Numbered from the stretch's first letter, positions 1-7,689 are shown. The stretch: 10,389 bases of DNA from an uncultured Caldimicrobium sp. (GCA_938091475.1 CALLJI010000062.1:1-10389), one strand, 5' to 3'. Notes: generated by a model not told the origin, from the letters alone. Numbers and translations: made by a program.

Positions 1-318
1 TCTTAAATTCACATATTGCTCTAATTCAAAACGAATTCTCAAAAGAATATCCTTCTCAAGGATGCCTGGTTTAACCTCTGGGTGACCAATGGCACCAAGA
101 TAAATAGCATCAAATTTTTTGAGCTCTTCAATTCCACCCTCTGGAATGGTCTCCCCAGTTTTCAAATAACGCTCACCACCCCAATCGAAATAGGTCCATT
201 TAAATTTCAAATTAAATCTTCTGGCGGCTGACTCTAAAACCTTTATACCCTCACGGATGACCTCAGGTCCTGTGCCATCCCCTGGGATAACTGCGACTTC
301 ATATACCTCTTTCCCCAT
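1..318 (-). CDS. leuB: 3-isopropylmalate dehydrogenase family protein (LeuB type), N-terminal 106 residues, cut by the window edge
   Basis: The gene starts at ATG 316-318 on the minus strand and stays open to position 1, so only the N-terminal part is visible. An AAGGAGGT ribosome binding site (323-330) lies 4 nt upstream. The IPGDGTGPEV motif at residues 11-20 is the nucleotide-site signature of the isocitrate/isopropylmalate dehydrogenase family. Further motifs are YLKTGETIPE (51-60), YLGAIGHPEV (73-82) and YVNLR (102-106). Together they resemble the actinobacterial form of LeuB, which oxidatively decarboxylates 3-isopropylmalate in leucine synthesis in the cytoplasm. Tartrate dehydrogenase relatives share the DWG..RYLKTG stretch, so exact substrate is not settled from this fragment; family membership is secure. 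It lies 44 nt downstream of the pabB-pabC fusion on the same strand and is probably co-transcribed. Confidence 0.85.
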   Translation of the reverse strand, partial: MGKEVYEVAVIPGDGTGPEVIREGIKVLESAARRFNLKFKWTYFDWGGERYLKTGETIPEGGIEELKKFDAIYLGAIGHPEVKPGILEKDILLRIRFELEQYVNLR

Positions 319-362
319 AAATACCTCCTTTTTATTATAAGTTTTAAGACTTTTCAAAAAAA

Positions 363-2177
363 TTAATCCTCAATTATAATATACTTTTCTACTCTACCAA
401 GTCCCCTCAAACTATTTCCTATGTACAAAGAGCCCTTTTCTTCTTCTAAATCCCTTAGGGTGAAGAGTCTCTCAACGGCTTTTTTTTTCCTAAGAAGACT
501 TTCTCGTAATACCCCAGGTAATAACCCTAAGGAAAGGGGAGGCGTATAAAATATATCTCCCCTTTTCCAAAATAGATTAGAAATAGTGCCTTCAAGGACT
601 TCCCCTTTCTCGTTGTAAAAGATAACCTCTTTTAAACCTAACTTAGGAAGGTACTCTCTAACTTTCTCATATTCCTCTCTGAGAGTAGTTTTATGAAAAT
701 GATAGACTACGGGGGGACTTTTTCTTTTTATTAAACCTACTAAAAGAGGGCTTTCCCAGGAAAAAGAAGGAGCTTGGGTTACTTCAAGGTTTATCCCCCC
801 CTCTGGACTTAAGAGTAACTTTACCCGGAGAGGATTTATGGCAGAAAAAGCTGATAATTTCTCTTTCAAATAGTTTAAAAACCACTCATAATTCTTAAGC
901 TCCCTAGGCAGTCTAAATTGAAAATATTTAGCGGAATTCACAAGTCTCTTATAGTGTAAAAAGAGCAAGGGATTTTCTTTATGCCCCAGCCATTGAAAAG
1001 TTTCAAAGAGGCAAAAATAGGGATGAGGGTTTAAAAAAAATTGGGCCTTAAGTTTAGTTTCTTTATATTCCTTTAGGAGTGAACTATCCCAAACAATACC
1101 TGCCCCTACTCCAAGCTCTCCCTTATAACACTCCTTCCCTTCAGAAGGAAAGAGAAGGGCACTTCTTATGGCAACATTAAAAATAAACTCACCCTTTGGA
1201 GTTATATATCCCATAGCTCCGGTGTAGACACCTCTTGGCTCTTTTTCTAATTCGCAAATAATTTCCATAGTCCTGATTTTGGGAGCCCCAGTTACAGAGC
1301 CACAGGGAAAGAGGGCTTTAAATATCTCATACAAAGAAGTCTTTTCCATCTTTCCCCCTATAGTAGAAATCATTTGATGAAGGGTAGGATAAGTTTTAAC
1401 CTTAAAAATTTCCTTTACCCAAACCGAGCCTTTTTCACAGATCTTTCCTAAATCATTCCTAATAAGATCAACTATCATTATATTTTCAGCCTGTGATTTT
1501 GGATCCGCCTTGAGGAAGACTCTATGGAAGAGATCCTCCCTCAAGGTGTAAGCCCTCTTTAGAGTTCCCTTCATAGGTGAACTTTTCAAGTAATTTTTTT
1601 CTCTTTTAAGAAAAAGTTCTGGAGAGAAAGAGAGAATAGCATAGTTTTGCGTCCTAAAATAGCAGGCATACTCACATCTCTGGGAAAATAAAAGCCACTT
1701 AAAAATATCTATGGGCTCCCCTTCTAAGGAAAAATGAAATTTGGCAGTAAAATTTACCTGATAGGTATCTCCACTGGCAATATACCTCTTAATTTTGAGT
1801 ATTGCTTCCTCATAATCATCTTTAGTTAGGTTTAGTCTTAGAGAGGATAGTTTAAAGAGGGGCTTAACTTTAAAGGGGTTTATCTCTATCTTTTCCTTAC
1901 CTTTGAAAAAGATAAAATGTGCTAGGGGAAGAGAGGGGACTTTAAAGAGGGGAGCCAATCTCGGTTCCAAAAGATAGCCAAGCTCATAGGTAATAAATCC
2001 CAAGGCATAAAGTCCCTTTTTATTCAGAGCTTCTATGGAATGAAAGTAGTCCTTTACCTTATGAATATTTCCTGGATCTAAAATTAACTCCTCAACCGGC
2101 TCATAGAATAAATAGCCCCTAAAGGGAATACCCTTGGCATTAATCCAGAGAAAATTGACGGTGCTATTTAGGGGCAT
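363..2177 (-). CDS. pabBC: Bifunctional aminodeoxychorismate synthase component I / 4-amino-4-deoxychorismate lyase (PabB-PabC fusion)
   Basis: This 604-aa cytoplasmic enzyme makes p-aminobenzoate for folate: the first half forms 4-amino-4-deoxychorismate from chorismate, and the second half removes pyruvate. Residues about 115-382 form the chorismate-binding domain. SPMKGTLKR (200-208) carries the lysine (K203) that separates PabB from anthranilate synthase, which has Ala there. Other signatures are ENIMIVDLIRNDLG (231-244), PCGSVTGAPKIRTMEII (291-307) and GVGAGIVWDSS (356-366). Residues about 388-604 form a class IV aminotransferase-fold lyase, with likely PLP lysine K496 in HKTT and E529 in LEGTISN. 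The N-terminal about 110 residues match the weakly conserved PabB lead-in. ATG 2175-2177 lies 2 nt after the upstream stop with only a poor ribosome binding site, so translational coupling is likely. No glutaminase subunit (PabA) is visible here. TrpE is unlikely because of K203. Confidence 0.95.
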   Translation of the reverse strand: MPLNSTVNFLWINAKGIPFRGYLFYEPVEELILDPGNIHKVKDYFHSIEALNKKGLYALGFITYELGYLLEPRLAPLFKVPSLPLAHFIFFKGKEKIEINPFKVKPLFKLSSLRLNLTKDDYEEAILKIKRYIASGDTYQVNFTAKFHFSLEGEPIDIFKWLLFSQRCEYACYFRTQNYAILSFSPELFLKREKNYLKSSPMKGTLKRAYTLREDLFHRVFLKADPKSQAENIMIVDLIRNDLGKICEKGSVWVKEIFKVKTYPTLHQMISTIGGKMEKTSLYEIFKALFPCGSVTGAPKIRTMEIICELEKEPRGVYTGAMGYITPKGEFIFNVAIRSALLFPSEGKECYKGELGVGAGIVWDSSLLKEYKETKLKAQFFLNPHPYFCLFETFQWLGHKENPLLFLHYKRLVNSAKYFQFRLPRELKNYEWFLNYLKEKLSAFSAINPLRVKLLLSPEGGINLEVTQAPSFSWESPLLVGLIKRKSPPVVYHFHKTTLREEYEKVREYLPKLGLKEVIFYNEKGEVLEGTISNLFWKRGDIFYTPPLSLGLLPGVLRESLLRKKKAVERLFTLRDLEEEKGSLYIGNSLRGLGRVEKYIIIED

Positions 2178-2179
2178 AA

Positions 2180-4075
2180 CTACTTTTCTTCAAGTTGAAG
2201 GGTGATTAGCACTACAACAAGGATTAAAAAGGAGAAAAGTACAAAAGAGGTAAGATTTTGCAAGGGTCCCAGAAAATCAACTTTTGGAAAAAGGAGAGGA
2301 AAAAGGTAGATAGAGATTAAAAAGCCTTCAGCTAAGGAGAATCTCCTAATAAAACTAAACAATTTTTTTCTAAACCTCCATTTTTTTTGAAGCTCGCTCT
2401 TCAAGGTAGAAAGTTCCTCTATATTCTTTTTGAGTCGCTCTAATTCCTTGTGCAAAATTTTTAGTTCCTTAGATATATCCTTTCGCATGTAGATCTTTTG
2501 CATTTTCTCAATCAAATTATAGGTTGTGCTTAGCCTTTGTCCAAAGTAAGCATCTTCAGTCTTATAGGGATATTCATTCCAAAAATTGTAAAGAATTTGA
2601 TATTGGTTCTTTAATTTTTGTAGCTCCCCTTTTATCTTTTTGGTTCTACTAAAGACATAACCACTTAACTCTAAGGAGAGCTCTAAGGCCCTCTTGCCAG
2701 CCTCTTCAATAAGAGCAATTCCACCCTTATATAATCCTTGTCTAATTTCTTTAAGTGTTTCTTCTATTTCGCGAATGGTTTCCTCTGGCATAACTTCCTT
2801 TAAATTATGAAATTTGTCCTCTGCCTCTTTCAGACGAATAAGAGCCTCTTCTTTTAGGCTACTTATAGCATTTTCAAGCTCCCTTTCCAATTCTTCTTCG
2901 TGTTTTATAAATTTGGGTTCCAAGAAAGCAAGGTAGATAAGAAAGGGATGTCTAAAGTAGGAAAAGATTTTCTCAGAGTGATTTTCCTCATAATTTAATA
3001 AATGAAGAAAATAAAAGGCTGGAACACAACTTGTGTCTTCCTTTAAAGCTGTTTTATAATTATCCTCAGCCTGATAGATATCTCCCTGGATATGATGAAT
3101 ATATCCCTTATAAAAATAAAGGTAGCTTAAAAGAAAGGGTGTCTTTACAAAGGTTAAGGCCCTCTCAATGTGATAAAGAGCCCTTTTAAAATCTCCCTTT
3201 AATATGGATAACATCATAAAGAGGAGTTCTAACCTAAAATCTTCCTCTAAGTTTTTTAACCTGAGCTCTGCTTGGGACCATCTCTTGTGTAGGAGATCCT
3301 CTAAGGCAAGAAAAATTTCTCCACCCTTTATAGGAAGTACCAACTTCCCAGTGAGTTGGGACCAGTTTTCTATCTCTCCCACCAGATAAAGGGGAACTTT
3401 TAAAAAGGAGGGAAAAAGATAAAAGTGACGAATAAAAAAATAATCTAAAAAATTTTCCTTAGTCTCTCTTTGCAAGTAATGGGCATAGAGTTTTTCTGCC
3501 ACTTCTTCCAAGGAGAATTTAAGAATTTCTTTGAATTTATCTAAGCTTTCCTGTATATCTAAGCCTGGACAATCAGAGGTAGCATGCCAATGGGAATGAC
3601 AAAAAAAGCATCTCTCCTCAAGGGGTATATAAAAAATGTCTTTATAGGGAAAATTTAATTTTGGGTCTACCGTGGAAGGGAGTAGGAGTTCATAAACTTC
3701 ATTGGAAATGGCTTCAATTTTAAAGAACAATTTAAGTTTGGAGAAAACCTCTAAAATTTCCTTATATAAACTTTTATGAAAATAAATTTTTCCTGCACGA
3801 AAAGGTACTTTAGGTTCGGAGGGAGAAGCTTCTGAAAAGAGATAAAAACTTACAGGCAAGGGGGCAGAGAAAAGGTCTTTTTTAAAGGTCTCTCTCAGAG
3901 AAAAGAGAAAATCATTTACTTGGGGGAGTTTGTGGGGATCAATTTCATAAAGAGAGTGTTCTCTTTTCACAAAGGTTTTATCTAAGGAATCCCTAAGAAA
4001 AAAATTAAACTCTTGAACTTTGCCTTTAAAAAGATGCCTTAAGAGGGGTTTTATTTCAAGGATTTTTAAAAACAT
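2180..4075 (-). CDS. Unrecognised 631-aa protein with CCHC zinc-knuckle motif, TPR-like segment, coiled coils and C-terminal membrane hairpin
   Basis: I do not recognise this protein. Visible parts, in order: an N-terminal region of about 150 residues without a clear motif; CFFCHSHWHATSDCP at 156-170, which fits CX2CX4HX4C exactly (C156, C159, H164, C169; DNA 3569-3610); a helical region; a TPR-like segment at about 283-350, best unit about 318-347 with GDIYQAEDNYKTAL; a charged, coiled-coil-like stretch at about 391-450 and another at about 530-570; then two hydrophobic segments at about 579-598 and 605-627, ending in a short charged tail. The last two could anchor it in the inner membrane with the long N-terminal part in the cytoplasm. 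It starts at ATG 4073-4075, 20 nt inside the lspA 3' end, with only a weak GGGAT-like ribosome binding site; no other in-frame ATG is near. The TPR could be a protein-binding surface, but that is inference. No function is assigned. Confidence 0.9.
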   Translation of the reverse strand: MFLKILEIKPLLRHLFKGKVQEFNFFLRDSLDKTFVKREHSLYEIDPHKLPQVNDFLFSLRETFKKDLFSAPLPVSFYLFSEASPSEPKVPFRAGKIYFHKSLYKEILEVFSKLKLFFKIEAISNEVYELLLPSTVDPKLNFPYKDIFYIPLEERCFFCHSHWHATSDCPGLDIQESLDKFKEILKFSLEEVAEKLYAHYLQRETKENFLDYFFIRHFYLFPSFLKVPLYLVGEIENWSQLTGKLVLPIKGGEIFLALEDLLHKRWSQAELRLKNLEEDFRLELLFMMLSILKGDFKRALYHIERALTFVKTPFLLSYLYFYKGYIHHIQGDIYQAEDNYKTALKEDTSCVPAFYFLHLLNYEENHSEKIFSYFRHPFLIYLAFLEPKFIKHEEELERELENAISSLKEEALIRLKEAEDKFHNLKEVMPEETIREIEETLKEIRQGLYKGGIALIEEAGKRALELSLELSGYVFSRTKKIKGELQKLKNQYQILYNFWNEYPYKTEDAYFGQRLSTTYNLIEKMQKIYMRKDISKELKILHKELERLKKNIEELSTLKSELQKKWRFRKKLFSFIRRFSLAEGFLISIYLFPLLFPKVDFLGPLQNLTSFVLFSFLILVVVLITLQLEEK

Positions 4076-4499
4076 ATTTTATCCCGAAAAAAATTAATCC
4101 TATAGTAATAGCAAAGTCTGCTAAGTTAAAGGCAGGCCAGTGAAAAGCTCCCAAGTAAAGATCAATAAAATCAAAGACAGCCCCAAAGGTAATACGATCT
4201 ATCCAATTCCCAAGCCCTCCACCGAAAATAAGACCTAATAGAATTCTACTAACTCTATCCGCTTTCTTTGCTAAAAAAAAGATTATAATCAAAACTACGG
4301 GAATAAGTACTATAAGTGCCAAGAAGATCACTTGGGAGGCCTGATGAAGGATTCCAAAGGCTATTCCCTTATTCCAAGCTTTAACTAACGCTAAAAAGGG
4401 CAAAAGCTCTATTCTTTCATAGGGGACTTTTAGCAGTATATATTTAGAAACCCTATCTATGAGGAAAACAAAGGTTGCCGAGAGGTAAAATACCTTCAA
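4056..4499 (-). CDS. lspA: Lipoprotein signal peptidase (signal peptidase II)
   Basis: This is an inner-membrane aspartic protease that cleaves the signal peptide from prolipoproteins after diacylglyceryl transfer. At 147 aa it is slightly shorter than the E. coli protein, as is common. Family signatures: FLIDRVSKY (12-20) in the first membrane segment; WNKGIAFGI (42-50), matching the N..GxAFG box; GNWIDRITFGAVFDFID (97-113) with first catalytic aspartate D101; WPAFNLADFAI (121-131) with the second, D128. Four membrane segments are visible at about 5-22, 57-76, 85-100 and 126-144. The start is TTG at 4497-4499, chosen because AAGGGGG lies 7 nt upstream and the protein then begins, as in the family, directly at the first membrane segment. 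It follows ileS by 2 nt; ileS-lspA pairing is widespread in bacteria. Confidence 0.97.
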   Translation of the reverse strand: MKVFYLSATFVFLIDRVSKYILLKVPYERIELLPFLALVKAWNKGIAFGILHQASQVIFLALIVLIPVVLIIIFFLAKKADRVSRILLGLIFGGGLGNWIDRITFGAVFDFIDLYLGAFHWPAFNLADFAITIGLIFFGIKYVFKNP

Positions 4500-4501
4500 A
4501 G

Positions 4502-7300
4502 CTATTCCCCCTTAGTAATTACCTGGTAACACCTTTGACAAAGCTCTGGATTTTCTAAAGTACCAACTTCTGGCTTTCTTTGCCAGCATCTTTCGCATTT
4601 TTTATAGGTGGTAGGTTTTACAAATATTTGCAACCCCTTGATATCTTCTGAAGTGTACAAAACCCCCTCTCCCGAAGGAAGCCCCTCTCTAAAGCTTGCG
4701 ACCATTAAAAAATACTCCCAAAAGGAACTATCCTTTAAATCTTGAGAATAGGGCTCTGGTGCTTCGTAATACACTTCTGCTTCCAGTGAAGAACCTATCC
4801 TTTTAGCTTCCTTTCTTGTCCTCTCTAAGGCCTTGAGAAATTCTTCTCTCAAGGCTAAAGTTCTCTCCCAAGTCTTTAGCTCCTCTTCGGAAATCTGAAA
4901 TTTATACTTAGGAAACTCTGATAAAAATACTGAAATATCTCCCTTTGGGTAAGGCAAAGATTGCCAAATCTCCTCAGCGGTAAAGGAGAGGATGGGTGCC
5001 ATCACCTTGACTAAGGTATCTAAGGCATAATAGAGCACGGTTTGGGTTGCTCTTCTCTTAAAACTGTGGGGTTCTTCACAGTAAAGATAGTCTCTATTTA
5101 TATCTATATAGAGGGAGGAAAGTTCAACGGTGCAGAAACGATGAATTTCATAGGTAACTAAGTGGAATTCAAATCTCTCGTAAGCTCTTAAAATTTTTTC
5201 TAAACTCTCGGAAAGCTTATGTAAGATAAAGCGTTCAAAGGAGGGAAGTTTTTCAAAGGGTATTAGATCTTGCTCTGGAGAGAAGTCATAAAGATTACCC
5301 AATAAAAATCTGCAGGTGTTTCTAATTTTTCTATAGGCCTCAACTAATCTATCTAAAATTTCTTGGGAAATTTTTATGTCATCTCTATAATCCTCAGCAG
5401 AAACCCAGAGACGCACAATCTCTGCACCATATTTTTTGATTAAATCCTGAGGATGAATTACATTTCCTAAGCTTTTAGACATTTTTCTTCCTTTACCATC
5501 TACCACAAAACCATGGGTTAAAATTCCTTCATAAGGGGGAATATCTCTTGTGCCCACTGCACAGAGAAGGGAACTCTGAAACCACCCTCTGTGTTGGTCT
5601 GAACCCTCTAAATAGAGTTGGGCTGGAAAGGAAAGTTCCTCGCGTTTTTCTAATACCCCAGCAAAGGAAACTCCAGAATCAAACCATACATCAAGTATAT
5701 CCTTCTCCTTTTCAAAAGTTTGACTCCCACAGTTCGGACATTTTACACCCTCTGGCAGAAGATTCTCTGGTGGTTCTACAAACCAGGGATCACACCCCTT
5801 CTCCTCAAAAATTTTTATAACCTTTTCATAATAGAGATAGTCCTTGAGGATTTCACCACATTCTTTACATTTGAAAACCGTTATTGGCACACCCCAAACC
5901 CTCTGCCGTGAAATGCACCAATCAGGCCTTCTCTCAAGCATACTAACTAAACGATTTTTACCCCAGGCAGGAATAAAATTTACCTTTTCTAAACTTTTTA
6001 AGGCCTTCTCTCTTAAAGCCCTTGCCTCCATAGAAATAAACCATTGATCCTCTGCTCGGAAAATAACAGGTTTTTTACAGCGCCAGCAATGGGGATAACT
6101 ATGAGAGATTTTATCTAATTTTAAAAGCAACCCTTCCTTCTGCAGGGTCTCTAAAATAAGCTTATTAGCCGCCTCCAGACTTAAGCCTCCCACTAAAGGG
6201 ACCTCTTCATAAAACTTCCCTTCGCTATTCACAGGTGTGTAAACCTCAAGCCCATATTTTAAACCTACTAAATAGTCTTCTTCTCCATGACCTGGAGCAA
6301 TGTGCACAACCCCTGTCCCTGTCTCCAAGGTTACAAAATCAGCTAAAATAATCAAGGAGTCCCGTTCATAAAAGGGGTGTTTAGCAGGCAACCTTTCTAA
6401 AAAGTCTGGCTTAAAAGAGGCTACAATAGGAGGGAGTAGTCTATCCAATTCAGCGCATAGAGCAGATAATCGCCCTTCAGCCAAAATCAGATACTCTCCT
6501 TCCCAATCCACTATTACATAATCAAATTCTGGATGAAAGGCTAAGGCAAGATTAGCAGGAAGTGTCCAAGGAGTAGTAGTCCAAATTAGAATATAAATAG
6601 GTTTATCCTCTTTTAGTGCAAATTTATTCTTAAGAATCTTTTGAGTCTCCTCTCTTAGAGGAAATTTCACATATATAGAGGGAGAGGTATGGGCTTCATA
6701 TTCTACTTCTGCTTCTGCTAAAGCTGTTACACAATGGGGGCACCAAAAAACAGGCTTCTTTTTCCGATACACCTGATTGGTTTCTAAAAAACTAAGAAAT
6801 TCTCTGGCAATTACTGCTTCATAAGAGGGATCCATAGTAAGATAGGGCTTGTCCCAAAGAGCAAAAACTCCCAATCTCTTAAATTCTTCCCTTTGGATAT
6901 CAATGAATCTCCTGGCATAATCCCTACAAGCAGCCCTAATGGTTAAAGGAGGGAGTTCCCCTCGTTTTACCTTTAACTCCCTTTCCACATTTAACTCTAT
7001 GGGTAAACCATGACAATCCCAACCAGGAATAAAAGGGGCGTAATATCCAGAAAGTATTTTACTTTTAACAATGATATCCTTTAAAATTTTGTTTAAAGCA
7101 GTTCCTAAGTGAATATGTCCATTGGCGTAGGGAGGACCATCATGTAAAATAAACTTAGGAGCGCCTTTTCTTCTCTCTAACATTTGGAGGTAAATTTTTT
7201 CCCTTTCCCAAAATTCTAAAAACTTTGGCTCTCGCTCGGAAAGACTGGCTTTCATCGGGAAATCAGTTTTAGGAAGATTCAAGGTATCCTTCCAATCCAT
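4502..7300 (-). CDS. ileS: Isoleucyl-tRNA synthetase, bacterial type
   Basis: This 932-aa class Ia synthetase charges tRNA-Ile with isoleucine; E. coli IleRS has 938 residues, so it is full length. PPYANGHIHLG (56-66) is the HIGH-type ATP motif, here HLGT. GWDCHGLPIE (93-102) follows. The editing domain that removes Val-tRNA-Ile spans about 200-400, with TTTPWTLP (241-248) and GHGEEDY (337-343). WCISRQRVWG (461-470) and LDVWFDSG (536-543) are catalytic-domain signatures, and KMSKS lies at 606-610. Two zinc sites are visible: C478/C481 with C521/C524 in the catalytic insertion, and C902/C905 with C921/C924 at the C-terminus, typical of the bacterial IleRS1 form that is usually sensitive to mupirocin. 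The start is supported by GGAGGAG (7306-7312) 5 nt upstream. It heads the leftward operon. Confidence 0.98.
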   Translation of the reverse strand: MDWKDTLNLPKTDFPMKASLSEREPKFLEFWEREKIYLQMLERRKGAPKFILHDGPPYANGHIHLGTALNKILKDIIVKSKILSGYYAPFIPGWDCHGLPIELNVERELKVKRGELPPLTIRAACRDYARRFIDIQREEFKRLGVFALWDKPYLTMDPSYEAVIAREFLSFLETNQVYRKKKPVFWCPHCVTALAEAEVEYEAHTSPSIYVKFPLREETQKILKNKFALKEDKPIYILIWTTTPWTLPANLALAFHPEFDYVIVDWEGEYLILAEGRLSALCAELDRLLPPIVASFKPDFLERLPAKHPFYERDSLIILADFVTLETGTGVVHIAPGHGEEDYLVGLKYGLEVYTPVNSEGKFYEEVPLVGGLSLEAANKLILETLQKEGLLLKLDKISHSYPHCWRCKKPVIFRAEDQWFISMEARALREKALKSLEKVNFIPAWGKNRLVSMLERRPDWCISRQRVWGVPITVFKCKECGEILKDYLYYEKVIKIFEEKGCDPWFVEPPENLLPEGVKCPNCGSQTFEKEKDILDVWFDSGVSFAGVLEKREELSFPAQLYLEGSDQHRGWFQSSLLCAVGTRDIPPYEGILTHGFVVDGKGRKMSKSLGNVIHPQDLIKKYGAEIVRLWVSAEDYRDDIKISQEILDRLVEAYRKIRNTCRFLLGNLYDFSPEQDLIPFEKLPSFERFILHKLSESLEKILRAYERFEFHLVTYEIHRFCTVELSSLYIDINRDYLYCEEPHSFKRRATQTVLYYALDTLVKVMAPILSFTAEEIWQSLPYPKGDISVFLSEFPKYKFQISEEELKTWERTLALREEFLKALERTRKEAKRIGSSLEAEVYYEAPEPYSQDLKDSSFWEYFLMVASFREGLPSGEGVLYTSEDIKGLQIFVKPTTYKKCERCWQRKPEVGTLENPELCQRCYQVITKGE
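4507..4513 (-). promoter_or_regulatory. Ribosome binding site of lspA, supporting a TTG start
   Basis: On the minus strand this reads AAGGGGG and lies within the last codons of ileS, 7 nt before the TTG at 4497-4499. It supports the non-ATG start and tight coupling of lspA translation to termination of ileS. Confidence 0.65.
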
Positions 7301-7305
7301 TTTTT

Positions 7306-7348
7306 CTCCTCCAAGAAGCCTTTATTTCTAATTTCCCATATTTTAGCA
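7306..7348 (-). promoter_or_regulatory. Candidate promoter and ribosome binding site of the ileS operon
   Basis: On the minus strand TGCTAAAAT at 7340-7348 resembles an extended -10 element (TGnTATAAT). No good -35 box is seen. Transcription would begin near 7333, giving a leader of about 30 nt that ends in GGAGGAG (7306-7312) before ATG 7300. Such a short leader leaves no room for a T-box or other riboswitch, and I see none. If transcription instead begins beyond 7405, the leader would contain the hairpin cluster. The call rests on motif resemblance only. Confidence 0.35.
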
Positions 7349-7404
7349 CATGTTAAAGATTTAAACATCTATGGAAGAGCCTTTGTGTGGTTACTATGAA
7401 TTTT

Positions 7405-7424
7405 GGACAATTTGTGAATTGTCC
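7405..7424 (-). repeat. Palindromic unit 1
   Basis: Arms GGACAATT (7405-7412) and AATTGTCC (7417-7424) pair perfectly around a TGTG loop. The clamp is GGAC/GTCC, a paired change from GGGC/GCCC. The right flank CCTA, with TTTTGG on the left, places the GTAG-like side on the minus strand. Its interior is shared with unit 11. Confidence 0.75.
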
Positions 7425-7441
7425 CTAAAGGTTTGATATTT

Positions 7442-7467
7442 GGGGCGATTCATGAATCGCTCGTACG
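7442..7467 (-). repeat. Palindromic unit 2
   Basis: GCGATTCATGAATCGC (7445-7460) is a perfect 16-nt palindrome. The clamp continues outward as GGG on the left and TC on the right with one G-T pair. The right flank TCGTACG resembles CCCTACG, so the unit points to the minus strand. Confidence 0.8.
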
Positions 7468-7480
7468 GCTGAAAATCTTT

Positions 7481-7500
7481 GGGCACGACATGCTGTGCCC
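7481..7500. repeat. Palindromic unit 3
   Basis: Outer arms GGGCAC (7481-7486) and GTGCCC (7495-7500) pair perfectly; inside there is one G-T pair and one A-C mismatch, then a paired CA/TG centre. It looks like the CACGGC-type unit (compare units 8 and 10) after two transitions. Flanks TTT and AAG give no orientation. Confidence 0.7.
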
Positions 7501-7513
7501 AAGAAATAAATTT

Positions 7514-7537
7514 GGTAGCCGCAGGCTTTAGCCTGCG
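7514..7537 (+). repeat. Palindromic unit 4
   Basis: Arms CGCAGGC (7520-7526) and GCCTGCG (7531-7537) pair perfectly around a TTTA loop. The left flank GGTAGC gives plus orientation. The usual GGGC clamp is replaced by AGCC on one side only, making it the most divergent of the well-formed units. Confidence 0.7.
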
Positions 7538-7546
7538 AAGAATTAT

Positions 7547-7578
7547 GGTAGGGGCCCGTCTTGCTGAGCCCAAGACGG
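7547..7578 (+). repeat. Palindromic unit 5, with two alternative hairpins
   Basis: The left flank GGTAG and GGGC clamp (7552-7555) pair with GCCC (7568-7571) in the usual 20-nt form, but the interior is imperfect. A stronger alternative is CCGTCTTG (7556-7563) with CAAGACGG (7571-7578), an 8-bp perfect stem around CTGAGCC. The two folds exclude each other. Confidence 0.6.
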
Positions 7579-7595
7579 TTTAAAGGTTTGAATTG

Positions 7596-7620
7596 GTAGG
7601 GGCAATTCAAGAATTGCCCA
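7596..7620 (+). repeat. Palindromic unit 6
   Basis: Arms GGGCAATTC (7600-7608) and GAATTGCCC (7611-7619) form a perfect 9-bp stem with AA between. The left flank GGTAG (7595-7599) gives plus orientation and a trailing A completes the GCCCA end. It is the cleanest example of the plus-oriented form. Confidence 0.85.
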
Positions 7621-7637
7621 GAAATTCAAAAACTTGA

Positions 7638-7661
7638 AGGGGCAGCCCTTGCGGCTGCCCA
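7638..7661 (+). repeat. Palindromic unit 7
   Basis: Arms GGGCAGCC (7640-7647) and GGCTGCCC (7653-7660) form a perfect 8-bp stem around CTTGC. The left flank AAGG retains only part of the GTAGG side; the GCCCA end fits plus orientation. Confidence 0.8.
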
Positions 7662-7665
7662 TAAT

Positions 7666-7689
7666 GGGCACGGCATGCCGTGCCACTAC
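7666..7689 (-). repeat. Palindromic unit 8
   Basis: GGCACGGCATGCCGTGCC (7667-7684) is a perfect 18-nt palindrome. The left side is TGGGC and the right flank ACTAC approximates CCTAC, so it points to the minus strand. It shares the CACGGC interior with unit 10 and, in decayed form, unit 3. Confidence 0.85.

Noticed and set aside
334..339. Perfect TATAAT on the minus strand just before leuB
   Set aside because: A start about 7 nt downstream would fall within the AAGGAGGT ribosome binding site. The nearest TTGAAA is only 12 nt upstream, too close for a -35 box.
363..2177. Anthranilate synthase component I (TrpE)
   Set aside because: The active-site motif is PMKGT with lysine, as in PabB, and a lyase domain is fused at the C-terminus.
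5548..6047. Plus-strand open frames inside ileS, and others inside the 631-aa gene (3204-3389) and metG (9311-9577, 10126-10377)
   Set aside because: They lie antisense to genes with strong family signatures and have no recognisable domains or ribosome binding sites.
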